A DNA stretch of 64,000 nt from Deltaproteobacteria bacterium (GTDB taxonomy: Bacteria; Lernaellota; Lernaellaia; JACKCT01): positions 1 through 64,000 of the forward strand of contig JAOSJX010000025.1 in NCBI GenBank assembly GCA_027493875.1. The letters run 5' to 3'. Under the pieces are notes generated by a model, which was not told the DNA's origin, made no database searches, and was given only the letters and a program-made list of their open reading frames with translations. The position numbers and the translations under genes are program-made. Every line of letters begins with the position of its first letter. Positions within the stretch are counted from its first letter, which is position 1. Below, in pieces: positions 18,805-28,553 of the stretch.

Positions 18805-20056
18805 ATGCCAGCTTCCATCGAAATCCTCGCAACAGGTGAAGAGCTCCTCCAAGGGCGCACCGTCGATTCCAATTCGTCCTACGTGGCGCAGCGCATTGCG
18901 CGCGTCGGATTTACGGTCGCGCGGATCACCGTCGTCGGGGATGCGGAGGAGGACATCGCCCGCGCGCTCGCCGAGGCGCTGAACCGCGCGGGGCTCGTGC
19001 TTGTCACCGGCGGCCTCGGCCCGACGGAGGACGACCGCACGCGCGAGGCGGCCGCGCGCGTCTTCGAACGCACGATCGTCACAAGCAACCCGTCGCTGGA
19101 ACGGCTCCGAAGGCGCTGGGAGAAACGCGGCCGGCCGATGCCGGAAATAAATATTGTTCAGGCCAATTTTCCGGACGGCGCCGAGGTGTGGGCCAATCCC
19201 GTCGGCACGGCGGACGGATTCCGCTGCGCGTACGGCGGACCCGAAGCGGTTTTTCTTCCGGGCGTTCCGCGCGAGCTCGAAGCGATGACCGACATGTACG
19301 TCTTGCCGTGGCTCAGCGCGAAAAATCCGAGCGCGCACCTGCGCCACCGGCTGCTGCGTCTTTTCGGTCTGGCCGAATCGGAACTCGCGATGAAGCTGGA
19401 AGGCATCCCCGCGCCGGATTCCGGCGTGATGATGGTTTACGGCGCGAGTTTTCCGGAGATCAAGCTGACGCTCTCCGCCGGCGCGTCCACACCGGAGGAG
19501 GCCGAGGCGCGCGTCGCCGCCGCGCGCGACGCGGTCCGCGAAAAAGTCGGGCACTGGGTTTACAGCGAGGACGACCGCGACCTCGCGCACGTGCTCGCCG
19601 ATTTTTTTGCGCCAGACGCGGAAGACCGTCGCGGTCGCCGAAAGCTGCACGGGCGGCATGATCGCCGCGGCGCTCACCGACGTGCCCGGCGCCTCCGATT
19701 ATTTTCTGGAAGGCTGCGTGACGTACTCAAACGAGGCGAAGATGCGCTTGCTCGGCGTGCGCGAGGAAACGCTCGAGCAACACGGTGCGGTGTCTGAGCA
19801 AACGGCGCGCGAAATGGCCGAAGGACTGCTCGCGCGCACCGGCGCGGACATCGCGCTCTCCGTCACCGGCATCGCCGGTCCGGGCGGCGGCACGCCCGAA
19901 AAACCCGTCGGCACGGTCCATCTCGCCGTCGCGTCCAAGGACGGCGAAACCACCGCGCACGTGCTCCGTTTCCCCGGCCACCGCGATTTCGTGCGGAAAA
20001 TCGCGACATTCTTCGCGCTTAATTTGCTGCGGCAAAAAGTGATCGAATTTTTATAG
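18805..20056 (+). CDS. cinA: CinA: MoCF domain plus nicotinamide-nucleotide amidase (frame-split)
   Basis: About 416 aa, the usual length. The N-terminal half ([30 protein letters not shown]) is the MoeA/MogA-like domain that hydrolyses ADP-ribose-type compounds. The C-terminal half ([31 protein letters not shown]) is the PncC-type NMN deamidase of pyridine-nucleotide recycling. An extra T in the seven-T run near 19602-19608 splits the halves; removing it gives [19 protein letters not shown] 18805 has no good ribosome site; GTG at 18793, preceded by AGGAA, is an alternative start. It directly follows the IetAS module. Confidence 0.9.
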
Positions 20057-20551
20057 GCCCCAAAAATTGGAAACCGCGTTATCAGGGGATGATAACGCGG
20101 TTCCCGTTGCTCATGCAGGCAGATAGGTGTGGGTAAACCTATCGTGGGAGGAATTGTGAGACGGCAAGGGCGCCGCCTCGGCTGGGACTGAGAAAGAACC
20201 GTTTCCGATTCTTATTTCCTAAAAGGTTCCGACAAGGCATACGCCGGGCCGGTTCCTTTCGTTTCCTGCCTCAAGTGTTCAAAGATCGCTGGAACCGCCC
20301 TGAAGATAAGCAATCGGCGTGCCAAACGCCGATTGTAATGATTTCAGCCCCTTAGCGCGGCGGTGTGCCGGGGATTTTCCTACAACGCATAAAATTTTTC
20401 ACAGTTTGACAGATTTTTGATAGGCGCGGCGGCTCAAGAGGGTCGTATAAAGGCCCGCGTGCGTTATATAAATCACCAAAATTGTTTGGTTTTTCGTGAT
20501 TTAACCCGCGTGGGACCGCGTACCGATGGACCTTACAAATCGTTAATGTTT
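20057..20551 (-). other. 495-bp non-coding gap with several strong hairpins, candidate ncRNA
   Basis: Lies between the converging ends of cinA (+) and an ABC permease gene (-) and has no coding character. It contains a 12-bp perfect stem at 20072-20083/20091-20102, a 7-bp stem GATAGGT/ACCTATC near 20123-20140, a GGTTCC/GGAACC pair near 20250-20300 and a 10-bp perfect stem CAATCGGCGT/ACGCCGATTG at 20311-20320/20326-20335. On the - strand the first stem is followed by AATTTTT, a terminator shape. The density of paired segments suggests a structured RNA, more likely on the - strand. I could not match it to tmRNA, 6S, SRP or RNase P RNA. Confidence 0.4.
20062..20103 (-). terminator. Terminator-like hairpin after the ABC exporter operon or ncRNA
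   Basis: On the - strand AACCGCGTTATC pairs perfectly with GATAACGCGGTT across a 7-base loop and is followed by TCCAATTTTTGG. It lies ~450 bases beyond the last permease gene, which fits termination of a separate short transcript better than of the operon. Confidence 0.55.
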
Positions 20552-21718
20552 TCAGCCGCCGCGCAGGCCTTCGACCAGGGGCTGCCGCGCGGCGCGAAGC
20601 GCCGGGAAAAATCCGCCCGCCAGACCGAGCAGACCGGCGACGATCATGCCGTAGAACAGGGATTGCGGCGTGACCTTGAAGGCGAAGGCGACTTCCGAAA
20701 AGGACGCGAAGTTGGTCGTGCTCGTCACGATGCCGTTGATCGGCAGCGCGGCCAGGCAGCCGAGCACGCCGCCGAACAACGAGATGAGCACCGCCTCGAT
20801 CATGAACGAGAGCATGACCACGATCGGCCGGAAGCCGAGCACCAGCATCGTCGCGATCTCGCGGAGGCGCGTCCCGACCATGGCGTACATGGTGTTCATC
20901 GCGCCGAACACCGCGCCCACGCCCATCACGATGGTGATGAACACGCCCAGGAAACGCAGCAGGTTGGCCAGCAGTTCCGACTGCGCCGCGTAGAACTCGC
21001 TCTCGCGCTTCACGTCCACCTGCAGGCGGGGGTCGGCCTCCATTTCCTTCTTCACTTCTTCGAAACGCGACGGGTCCTTCATGCGGAACGTCATCGTTTG
21101 AAACACTTCGCCGCGGAAGGCGGGCATGAGCACCGCATTGTCGCCCCAGACTTCGGATTCGAACGACGAGCCTCCCGCCTCGAAGTGCCCCGCCACCGTC
21201 ACGGTCTGCTGCCCGAAACGCACCGTATCCCCGATATTGAAACCGACGAAGCGGTCGGCGACGAGCTTGCCGACGATCACCTCGTCGGCGCCGGGCGAGA
21301 ACATGCGGCCGTTCACGATCTTCACGTTATCGCGCAGCGCCAGCGCTTCCGGGTCGATGCCGCGCACAAGCACGTTGGACGATCCCGTTTGCCCGAGCCG
21401 GTCCTTCACCACCATGACGACGACCTCGGGGCTGGCGAGCGGCCGGCCCTCGGCGTTTTGCGCGACGGCGTCGTGCGCGCGGATGATGTTGACGGTATCG
21501 CGCGTGAGCGCGCTGGAGACTTCGCTGTCCGCGCCCTTGCGCAGGATCATGATGTTGTTGTCCGATCCGGTCGCGGTGAGCGCCGCCTGAAAACCGGAGG
21601 CCAGCGCCAGGGCGCCGACGAAAATGAGCACCGTGAGCCCCACGGCCACCGCCGTGGTCAGCGTGGACACCGGACGTTGCAGGCAGTTGCGCAGATTGTA
21701 GGAAACGGGAATCGCCAT
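20552..21718 (-). CDS. ABC transporter permease, MacB/FtsX type
   Basis: 388 aa, intact. N-terminal membrane helix (LTTAVAVGLTVLIFVGALALASGF), a large periplasmic MacB-PCD-like domain (~45-260), then three C-terminal helices with the FtsX motif region (YAMVGTRLREIATMLVLGFRP). This is the type VII ABC (mechanotransmission) layout. It is the last gene of a - strand operon with a second permease 3 bases upstream, an ATPase and a membrane-fusion protein. The system probably exports a lipid, lipoprotein or small molecule across the envelope. Confidence 0.85.
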   Translation of the reverse strand: MAIPVSYNLRNCLQRPVSTLTTAVAVGLTVLIFVGALALASGFQAALTATGSDNNIMILRKGADSEVSSALTRDTVNIIRAHDAVAQNAEGRPLASPEVVVMVVKDRLGQTGSSNVLVRGIDPEALALRDNVKIVNGRMFSPGADEVIVGKLVADRFVGFNIGDTVRFGQQTVTVAGHFEAGGSSFESEVWGDNAVLMPAFRGEVFQTMTFRMKDPSRFEEVKKEMEADPRLQVDVKRESEFYAAQSELLANLLRFLGVFITIVMGVGAVFGAMNTMYAMVGTRLREIATMLVLGFRPIVVMLSFMIEAVLISLFGGVLGCLAALPINGIVTSTTNFASFSEVAFAFKVTPQSLFYGMIVAGLLGLAGGFFPALRAARQPLVEGLRGG

Positions 21719-21721
21719 GCG

Positions 21722-22914
21722 TTACTCCACGTGCCGGAGGGCGTCTACGATGCTCATGCGCGACGCCTGCACGGCGGGCACCACGCCGCTGACGGCGCCG
21801 ATGAACCCGGCGATGCCGACGCCCCACGCCACCGTCGACCAGTAGACGCTCATCGGGGGCAGCATCCCGCCGCCGTTGAAGCCCGACCATTCGATCAAAA
21901 ATTTCGACAGCAGCGCGCCGCCGACGCCGCCGCCGAGCGTCAGAATCGCCGCCTCGCCGAGAATCAGGCCGAAGATCGTGCCTTCCGAAAATCCGAGCGT
22001 TTTCAGCGTGCCGATCTCGCCCATGCGTTCGCGGACGGCCATCACCATCGTGTTCGCCGCGATCATGAGAATCGCGAACACGACCGCGGAACCGATGACG
22101 CGCAGCACGAACGGAATGTTTCCGTACATGCTCACGAAGCTCGCCTGAAACGCGCGTTCCGTTTCCGTGCGCGTCTGCGCGGCGGAGTTTTCGAACATGG
22201 CGTCCACCGCGCGGCACAGTTCCGCGGCGCGGTCCGGCTCCGACAGGTCGAGGGCGTACCAGCCCGCGTTCGCCATGCGCCCCGACTTTTCGTAGAGGTA
22301 ATCCCAGTGGAAAAACACGGCTTCGTCGCCGAAGCTCTTGTTGGTCGGGTGATAGACCGCGCGGATCGTGAACGGCCATTCGCCGGGATAAATGGTGCCG
22401 TTCAGCGTAAAGGTCTGTCCCACCTTCCACCCCATCTTTTCCATGAGCTTGTCGCCGACGACCGCGGCGGTGCGTTCGTTCATGAACGCGGCGAGCTTCG
22501 GGTCGAGCCCCTCCGGAACCTCGACGGGCACGGGGGTTTCGGACGCCTCGGTGATGATCATTTCGTCCCGGTAGATCTTGAAATAGGTCTCCGCGTCCAC
22601 GCCGAACTGCGGAAAGAAATTACGTGCGTCCTTCGGGTCGATTCCGCCGAACCAATTGGCCCACGTCACCTCGCGCACGCCGGGCAATGCCTTGATGCGT
22701 TCGCGGTAGGAGAGGGAAGATCGAAGACGATGGAAATGGCGTTGCGCACGGCGAGGCGCGACTCGCTGCCGACCTCGATGCTCGACTCCAGCGTGTCGAG
22801 CACGCCGCCGAGGCTGCAATACAAAAAGATCGCCACCAGCACCGACAGAAAGGTGAGGATCGACCGCCGCTTATTGCGGAACAGATTGACGAACATCAGC
22901 GAGAAAAATCCCAT
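21722..22914 (-). CDS. ABC transporter permease, MacB/FtsX type (second permease, frame-split)
   Basis: About 397 aa. Starts MGFFSLMFVNLFRNKRRSILTFLSVLVAIFL, the typical NLxRNKRR entry of FtsX-like permeases, 9 bases after the ATPase stop. A missing base near 22715 shifts the frame within FDLPLSYRERIKALPG. A periplasmic domain and three C-terminal helices follow (TMVMAVRERMGEIGTLKTLGFSEG). It is paralogous to the next gene. The pair likely forms a heterodimeric channel. Confidence 0.82.
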
Positions 22915-22923
22915 CGTCCGCCT

Positions 22924-23596
22924 CTACGCCGTCAGGTCGCCTTTTTCGAGGTGCAACATGCGTCCGGCGCGTTCCGCGGCCGCCGGATCGTGCGTGACCA
23001 TGATGATCGTCTTGCCGAATTCCTTGTTCAGACGCACCAGCAATTCCAAGATCTCGTCGGCGCTTTTGCGGTCCAGGTCGCCGGTCGGCTCGTCGGCGAG
23101 CAGCACTTTCGGGTCGCTGACCATCGCGCGGGCGATGGCGACGCGCTGCTCCTGCCCGCCGGAAAGCTGCCGCGGGTAATGGCCGAGCCGGTCGCCGAGG
23201 CCGACGAGTTCGAGCGCGGTGCGCGCGCGCGTCTTCCGTTCCTCACCGCTCATCTTGTAGAGCAACAGCGGCAACTCGACGTTTTGCAGCGCCGTGAGGA
23301 CGGGAATGAGATTGTAGAGTTGGAAGATGTAACCGATGTTCCGCGAGCGCCACGTCGCGAGGGCGCGTCCTTTGAGCGTCGCGATGTTCGTGCCCGCCAC
23401 GTTGATCCGGCCGCCCGACGGCCGGTCGATGCCGCCCACCAGGTTCAGCACGGTCGTTTTGCCGGAGCCCGACGGCCCCATCAGCGCGACGAACTCACCG
23501 TCCTCGACGCGCAGGCTGAGCTTGGAGAGCACGGAAATTTCCTGCGTGTCCCGGATGATAAACCTTGGTGACGTCGTTCAGTTCCACCGCGCCCAT
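22924..23596 (-). CDS. ABC transporter ATPase, LolD/MacB-N type (frame-split)
   Basis: About 223 aa. Start MGAVELNDVTKV at 23596 with GGGGAG upstream; a missing base near 23568 moves the frame into FIIRDTQEISVLSKLSL. Walker A GPSGSGKT, Q-loop FQLYNLIP, signature LSGGQEQRV, Walker B VLLADEPTGDLD and His-switch VTHDP are all present. It drives the two permeases encoded next. The start lies 5 bases after the stop of the adaptor gene. Confidence 0.88.
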
Positions 23597-23601
23597 CGTT
23601 A

Positions 23602-24769
23602 TCACTCCCCGGCGATCCGCACCGCGGCGCCGTCCGCAAGGCCTTCCGGCACGTCCGCCACCACGCTTTCGCCGCCCATCAATCCTTTGAGAACCACGAG
23701 ATCGTTTTCGGAGGCCGCGCCCGTTTCGACGGCGCGCCGCTCCACCTTTATTGTCGCGAACCACGAAGACCGCGCCGCCCGCGACCGCGGAGGCCGGAAC
23801 GTACACGGTCTTCTTCGGCGTTTCCGTTGGCGCGGCCACGCCCTCGAGAAAATTTACCTTCGAACCCATCTCCGGCAGAATGCGCGGATCTTTGTCGAGG
23901 ATCGACACCTTCACCTGCACCGTCGCCTTTTGCCGGTCCGCCGTCGGAACCACCTGACGGACCTCTCCCTTAAAAGAGTCCGAAGGATACGCGTCCAAAA
24001 CGATACGAACCGGCTGGCCGTTTTTGATGCGCGCAATGTAGGCTTCGTTCACGTCGACTTCGACTTCGAGGGTGTCGAGATCCGCCATCGTCACGATGGC
24101 CGTGCGCGTCAGCCCCGCGCCCGCGCTGGTCGGCGAGACGATCTCGCCGAGTTCCGCGTCCTTGCGCAGCACGGTGCCGTCGAACGGCGCGCGCACGCGC
24201 GTGTATTCCAGATTCGCCGACGCGAGGCGCACTTGCGCCCGCGCCGCGCCGACGGCGGCGTCCGCCACCTGCTGCGCGGTCTGCACCTCTTCGAACTCGT
24301 CCGCGGAGATGAACTGTTTATCGAACAACTCCTTCGAACGTTTGAGCCGGCTTTCCCTACGCGCGCGTTCCGCCTTTGCCTGTTCGAGCCCGGCGCGCGC
24401 CACGGCCACCGCGGCGCGGTAATCCTTGTCCTCGATCACCGCCAGCACGTCACCCTTTTTTACGCGCAGCCCCTCGTACGCGTTGAGCTCGACCAGGCGC
24501 CCGAGCACTTTGGCCGACACGGACGCGCGCGTCCGCGCGACGACGTACCCGTTCGCCGAAATGCCGGCGCCGGAGCCCGCGTCGCCGCCCGTCGCGCGCA
24601 CCGTCGCCACGCGCACCTCCACCGGCCGGTTGGACGTGAAATACCAAGCCCCCGCCGCCAGCGCCGCGACGACCACGCCGACGACGGCAAACAAACCTTT
24701 CCGCCCCCCGCCGCCTTCGTAGGCATCGCGGTCGATACGCAGCGCGGAAAGATCCGGTTTTTCAGCCAA
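23602..24769 (-). CDS. Periplasmic adaptor / membrane-fusion protein, RND-HlyD type (frame-split)
   Basis: About 388 aa. One N-terminal membrane helix (~25-43), lipoyl half (ASVSAKVLGRLVELN), an alpha-hairpin (~115-195, LEQAKAERARRESRLKRSK), second lipoyl half (VRAPFDGTVL) and a beta-barrel domain. An extra base near 23750 shifts the frame; the corrected C-terminus ends ADGAAVRIAGE. The apparent start is TTG at 24769. As in MacA, it would bridge the ABC pump to an outer-membrane channel, not present here. The GT-C gene 62 bases upstream on the same strand may be cotranscribed. Confidence 0.83.
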
Positions 24770-24830
24770 AGTGATACCTTGGATAAAGAGGAAAAGAGGG
24801 GACGTACGTTAAATCCGCGCCCGGCGAAGG

Positions 24831-26378
24831 TCAATCCGCGTGATTAACACCGCGCAGGTCGTAAGCGGCCATCAACCGGTCCGCGGACGCGGTGGCCGCG
24901 GGCACGTCGATGGAATGAATTTCCCGCGCCGCCGTTTTCGCGATTAACGCTTCGGAAAACTTCGGGTAGGTCACGAGAAATTGGCAGCGTTTTTTCACCT
25001 CGGCGGGATCTTGCGTGGGGAAGCGCGCGGTGTTGAGGCCGAGAATATCCACCGTTTCGCGTTCGCCGAGATAGCGGATCGCCCCGGCGTCGAAGGTGCA
25101 GACCGTGCTTTGTTCCGGCGTATTGTCGCGAATCCACCGGCCCATCGCCTCCTGCATCTCGCGCAGATCGCGGCAGGCCGCGGCGAACCGCGCGGCGTTC
25201 GAGCGGATATTTTCGATGTGCGTCGACGGCAGCCCCGTCAACGCAACAATCATCAGTAGCGCCACGACCGGCTCCGCCAATTCGGCGCGTCCGCCGCGCC
25301 GGGCGACGCCGTCGCGCACCAATTCGCCCGCCCATCGCGCGCTTTCCGCCCCGAGCAAAACGAGAAGCGGAAAAATCGGAATGAGGTAGCGGTTGCCGGG
25401 AAAAGTTCCGCCGATCACCTGCATGAGTTCCCCGCCCATCAGCACGCACATCGCCGGCGGCAACAAGACGACCGGAATCATCCGCGCCGCTCCCGCGCGG
25501 CGAAAGGCCGCCACGGCGCCCGCCGCGATAAGCGCCATCGATCCGAGCCCGCCGAGTTCGGGAAAGGTCTGCGCCGTCTCCGAGGAAAGATGCGCGAGGG
25601 CCGTCAGCGAGAAGGCCGACGGCAACCCGCCGGCCCGCGCGTAGTAACTCGAGGACAAGGGGCGCCCCGTGGCCGCAAGGTTGTACGCGCACCAGACCGC
25701 CGCCGCCGCGAGCGGAACGCCGACGATCAACGCATAACCCGTTCCGCGCCCGGAGGACGCTTGCGCCGACTTGCGCGGCCATCGTTCGACCGCCAGCGCC
25801 AGCCACACCAAGGCGATCAGAATCACGCCGTCCGGCCGCGCCCACGCGCACGCGGCCAGCGCGCCGGCGAGCAGGCGGTGCTTGCGTTCGACGAGCGCGT
25901 ACGCCGCCAGCAACATGGCCAGCGCGTACGGCACCGTCTCCATGCCGGACATCGCCGCATAGCTCATCAGCGGATCCACGGCGACGACGAACGCCGCGGC
26001 GAACGCGACGGTCGTCGAGCCACGCGTCCTGGCGATCAGAAAAACCAGCCACGCGCACCCGAGGAGGGCCGCATAACCGAGGATCTTCGCCCACAGCGCC
26101 GGCCAAACGCCCGCCGCCACGCCGGGCGCGAGCAGAATCACCCACAGCAGACTCGTAAAGCCCGATTCGCTCTGCCCGGGGTTATAATCGAGACGCAGGC
26201 TTGTGCCGAAACTTTTGGCGTAAACGAAGTGAATCCAGGAATCGTCGAGCGGAACGCCCAGGCCTTTTGACGCTGCGCCGTCCGCTCTGCTAATTTCCAT
26301 CCACACGCAGACGACCAGGCCGGCCAACGCGAGGACGGCCAGAAGGAGCGCGATCCCGGCCTTGCCGGAAAGTCCCAT
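24831..26378 (-). CDS. GT-C fold membrane glycosyltransferase (paralogue 1)
   Basis: 515 aa, intact. About 11 membrane helices; the first periplasmic loop has the paired acids DDSWIHFVYAKSF (~45-57), the expected catalytic/metal motif of polyprenyl-phosphate-sugar transferases (ArnT/GT39-like and mycobacterial arabinosyltransferase-like). ARPDG follows a later helix. The soluble C-terminal part (~400-515, TVCTFDAGAIRYLGE..VDILGLNT) is shared in pattern with the two paralogues at 44805-46386 and 56793-58364. Role: transfer of a lipid-linked sugar to a surface molecule. Its start codon overlaps that of the divergent GT87 gene. Confidence 0.75.
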   Translation of the reverse strand: MGLSGKAGIALLLAVLALAGLVVCVWMEISRADGAASKGLGVPLDDSWIHFVYAKSFGTSLRLDYNPGQSESGFTSLLWVILLAPGVAAGVWPALWAKILGYAALLGCAWLVFLIARTRGSTTVAFAAAFVVAVDPLMSYAAMSGMETVPYALAMLLAAYALVERKHRLLAGALAACAWARPDGVILIALVWLALAVERWPRKSAQASSGRGTGYALIVGVPLAAAAVWCAYNLAATGRPLSSSYYARAGGLPSAFSLTALAHLSSETAQTFPELGGLGSMALIAAGAVAAFRRAGAARMIPVVLLPPAMCVLMGGELMQVIGGTFPGNRYLIPIFPLLVLLGAESARWAGELVRDGVARRGGRAELAEPVVALLMIVALTGLPSTHIENIRSNAARFAAACRDLREMQEAMGRWIRDNTPEQSTVCTFDAGAIRYLGERETVDILGLNTARFPTQDPAEVKKRCQFLVTYPKFSEALIAKTAAREIHSIDVPAATASADRLMAAYDLRGVNHAD

Positions 26379-27531
26379 GCGCCGGTCCAGTGCGATCCTC
26401 GTCCTCCTGTTCGTGGCGGCGCTCGCGGCGCACGGCGGCCTGGTTTACGCCGCGCTCGCCAAGCCCGGCAGTTCCGTCTTCTTCGACGCCGAGGTCGTCC
26501 GCGGGCGCGGCTGCGATTTCTATGCGCTGTACACCGCGGGACACAACCTTCGCCACGGACGCAGCGTTTATGACGAAGGCCCCGCCGCCGTCAAAACGCC
26601 CTGCCGCTTCGGCTTCCGCTATCTACCCGTTGCGGCGGCCGCCGGCGTCCCGCTTTCGTTTCTCTCGCCGCGCGCGGCCTACAAAACGTGGATACTGTTA
26701 ATTGAACTGGCCTTCGTCGCCGGACTGTACTGCGTCTGGTTGCTCGCGCGCAAGAACGCCTCCGCCTTTGTTCCTCTCGCCGCGGTGTGGCTCGTCTTCA
26801 CGCCGATGTATCTGGAGCTGCGCCTCGGCCAATACAGCCTCGTCCAAGCCGTTCTCGTCACGATCGCCGCCACCGCCTACCGGAGCGGCGCGAACCGGCT
26901 CGGCACCGGTTTTTTCACCGCGTCCCTCTGTTTCAAACTCAACACGTGGCTCGCCGCGCCGGCCCTTCTCCGCGAACGCCGTAAAGAACCGCTTCTGATC
27001 GGCGCCGCGATCCTCGCGGCCACGAGTATTCCGCACTTTCTGATCTTTCCCGATTCGATCGCTTCCTTCGTCGGCAACCTCGGCACGGCGAGCGTCTCCG
27101 CGGCGCACGGTTTTACGCGCGGCAACTTAAGCCTCTCCATGCTCGCGGGAATCGTCTGGCCGCGCGCGTTCTCCGCCACCGTCGTCAACGCGATTTTCGT
27201 CCTCGTCGTCGCGGCGGGATGCGTGACGGCGCTGCGGTCCAAGAAAATGGATCTCGCCGACCAACTCGCGTTCTGGCTGGCGCTCTCGCTTCTCGCGTAT
27301 AAACACACGTGGGAACACCACTACGTTATGGCGCTCCCGCTCATCACCCTGCTCGCGTTGCGCGGCCGAACGATCGCGTTCTGGATCGGGACCGCCCTGC
27401 TCGCCATGCCCACGCCGTACTATTTTTTCCGTGGCTCGTGGACGCCCTTCGAACAGTTCGTCCACCACGGGCAAAAACCTATCGGCCTCATTATTCTTCT
27501 CGTCGCGATGCTCATGGCGCGGAAGGGCTAG
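26377..27531 (+). CDS. GT87-like (DUF2029) membrane mannosyltransferase
   Basis: 384 aa from ATG 26377; a TTG at 26362 is also in frame. About 10-12 membrane helices; the first loop has GCDFYALYTAGHNLRHGRSVYD, the acidic/aromatic signature of GT87 enzymes (CDFxxyyxAg..ll.G..vYd), and later LELRLGQYSLVQ and FKLNTW match the family. Role: polyprenyl-phosphate-mannose-dependent glycosylation at the membrane. The stop codon lies in a perfect short palindrome, CTAGACGC-C-GCGTCTAG. Confidence 0.75.
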   Translation: MRRSSAILVLLFVAALAAHGGLVYAALAKPGSSVFFDAEVVRGRGCDFYALYTAGHNLRHGRSVYDEGPAAVKTPCRFGFRYLPVAAAAGVPLSFLSPRAAYKTWILLIELAFVAGLYCVWLLARKNASAFVPLAAVWLVFTPMYLELRLGQYSLVQAVLVTIAATAYRSGANRLGTGFFTASLCFKLNTWLAAPALLRERRKEPLLIGAAILAATSIPHFLIFPDSIASFVGNLGTASVSAAHGFTRGNLSLSMLAGIVWPRAFSATVVNAIFVLVVAAGCVTALRSKKMDLADQLAFWLALSLLAYKHTWEHHYVMALPLITLLALRGRTIAFWIGTALLAMPTPYYFFRGSWTPFEQFVHHGQKPIGLIILLVAMLMARKG

Positions 27532-27562
27532 ACGCCGCGTCTAGAAAATCGGCAATCCCCAA

Positions 27563-27591
27563 TTGACAGTCCCACCCCCGGCCGATACGCT
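27563..27591 (+). promoter_or_regulatory. Sigma70-type promoter for the alpha/beta hydrolase gene
   Basis: TTGACA (27563-27568), a 17-base spacer and TACGCT (27586-27591), ending 23 bases before the GTG start. Confidence 0.6.
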
Positions 27592-27614
27592 CGCGCGGAT
27601 TTCGGGGGTTCGCC

Positions 27615-28551
27615 GTGCGTGAAAAGCAGGCCTACGTCACGTCCTTCGACGGCACAAGCATTTTCTACGACAGCAGCGGCGGCGAGGGGCTTCCCTTCGT
27701 TCTCGTCGACGGCATCGGCTGTTTCGGCTACGCGTGGAAGCTACATTCGCGCGCGTTTCGGCGCGACGAACCGCATGGTTCACATGCACTACCGCGGCCA
27801 CGGCCGGTCGCAGATTCCCGAGGACCAGGGCAATCTCACGATTCAGGACATCGCGCGCGATCTCGCCGCGGTGCTCGACGACGACGGCGTGGGCCAAGGC
27901 ATCCTCATCGGCCACTCGATGGGCGTGCAGGTCATTTTCGAATTCGCGAAAATGTTTCCCGACCGCGTCGCGGGCCTCATCCCCATGTGCGGCAGCTACG
28001 GCCGCCCGCTGACGACCTTCAACGGCTCCGACCTTCTCGACAAAATTTTCCCGCTTCTCTATTACCCGCTGGTCCTCGCGCCGTGGACCATGACGCCGGT
28101 GTGGAAATACCTCACGCCGACCGAGCTCGGCTACTTCGTCGCCAAGATGACGGAGGTCAACCGCCATCTCGTGAAGCGCGAGGACTTCATGCCCTATCTC
28201 GAAGACATCTCGACCGTGCCCGTGCGCATCTTCGTCAAGATGCTCGACCACGCCGCGCGCCACACCGCCGAGAATGATTTGCCCGACCTTCGCGTTCCCA
28301 CGCTCATCATCGCCGGCGAGCACGACGGCTTCACGCCCGGCTGGCTCTCCGAACGCATGCGCGACCTCATCCCCGGCGCCGAGCTTCTCGTGATTCCCAA
28401 AGGCACGCACACCGCGCCGCTCGAAATGCCGGACCTCATCAACCTGCGTATCGAGAAGTGGCTGTGGCAGCACTTCGGCCAACCGATGCTGGTCGAGAAC
28501 GCGTCCGCCGAATCGCGCCGCGACGAAAACGCGCGCTTCGAATCCGCTTAG
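27615..28551 (+). CDS. Alpha/beta-hydrolase fold protein (frame-split)
   Basis: About 312 aa. GTG start preceded by GGGGG. One indel near 27740 shifts the frame within the oxyanion-hole region (DGIGCFGYAWK ... ARFGATNRMVHMHYRGHGRS). The nucleophile elbow is GHSMGVQ, the acid is in IAGEHDGFTP and the His in PKGTHTAPLE, so the triad is complete. A cap domain (~150-210) separates strands. Likely an esterase, haloperoxidase-type or C-C hydrolase; substrate unknown. Confidence 0.8.
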
Positions 28552-28553
28552 CT

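Noticed and set aside
20057-20551. tmRNA, 6S RNA or SRP RNA in the gap after cinA
   Set aside because: None of the conserved core sequences could be found by eye, so no RNA class was assigned.
20417-23179. A 920-codon open frame on the + strand opposite the ABC exporter genes
   Set aside because: Its translation is His/Arg/Ala-rich low-complexity with no domains, and it lies antisense to clear permease and ATPase genes. It is a by-product of high GC.
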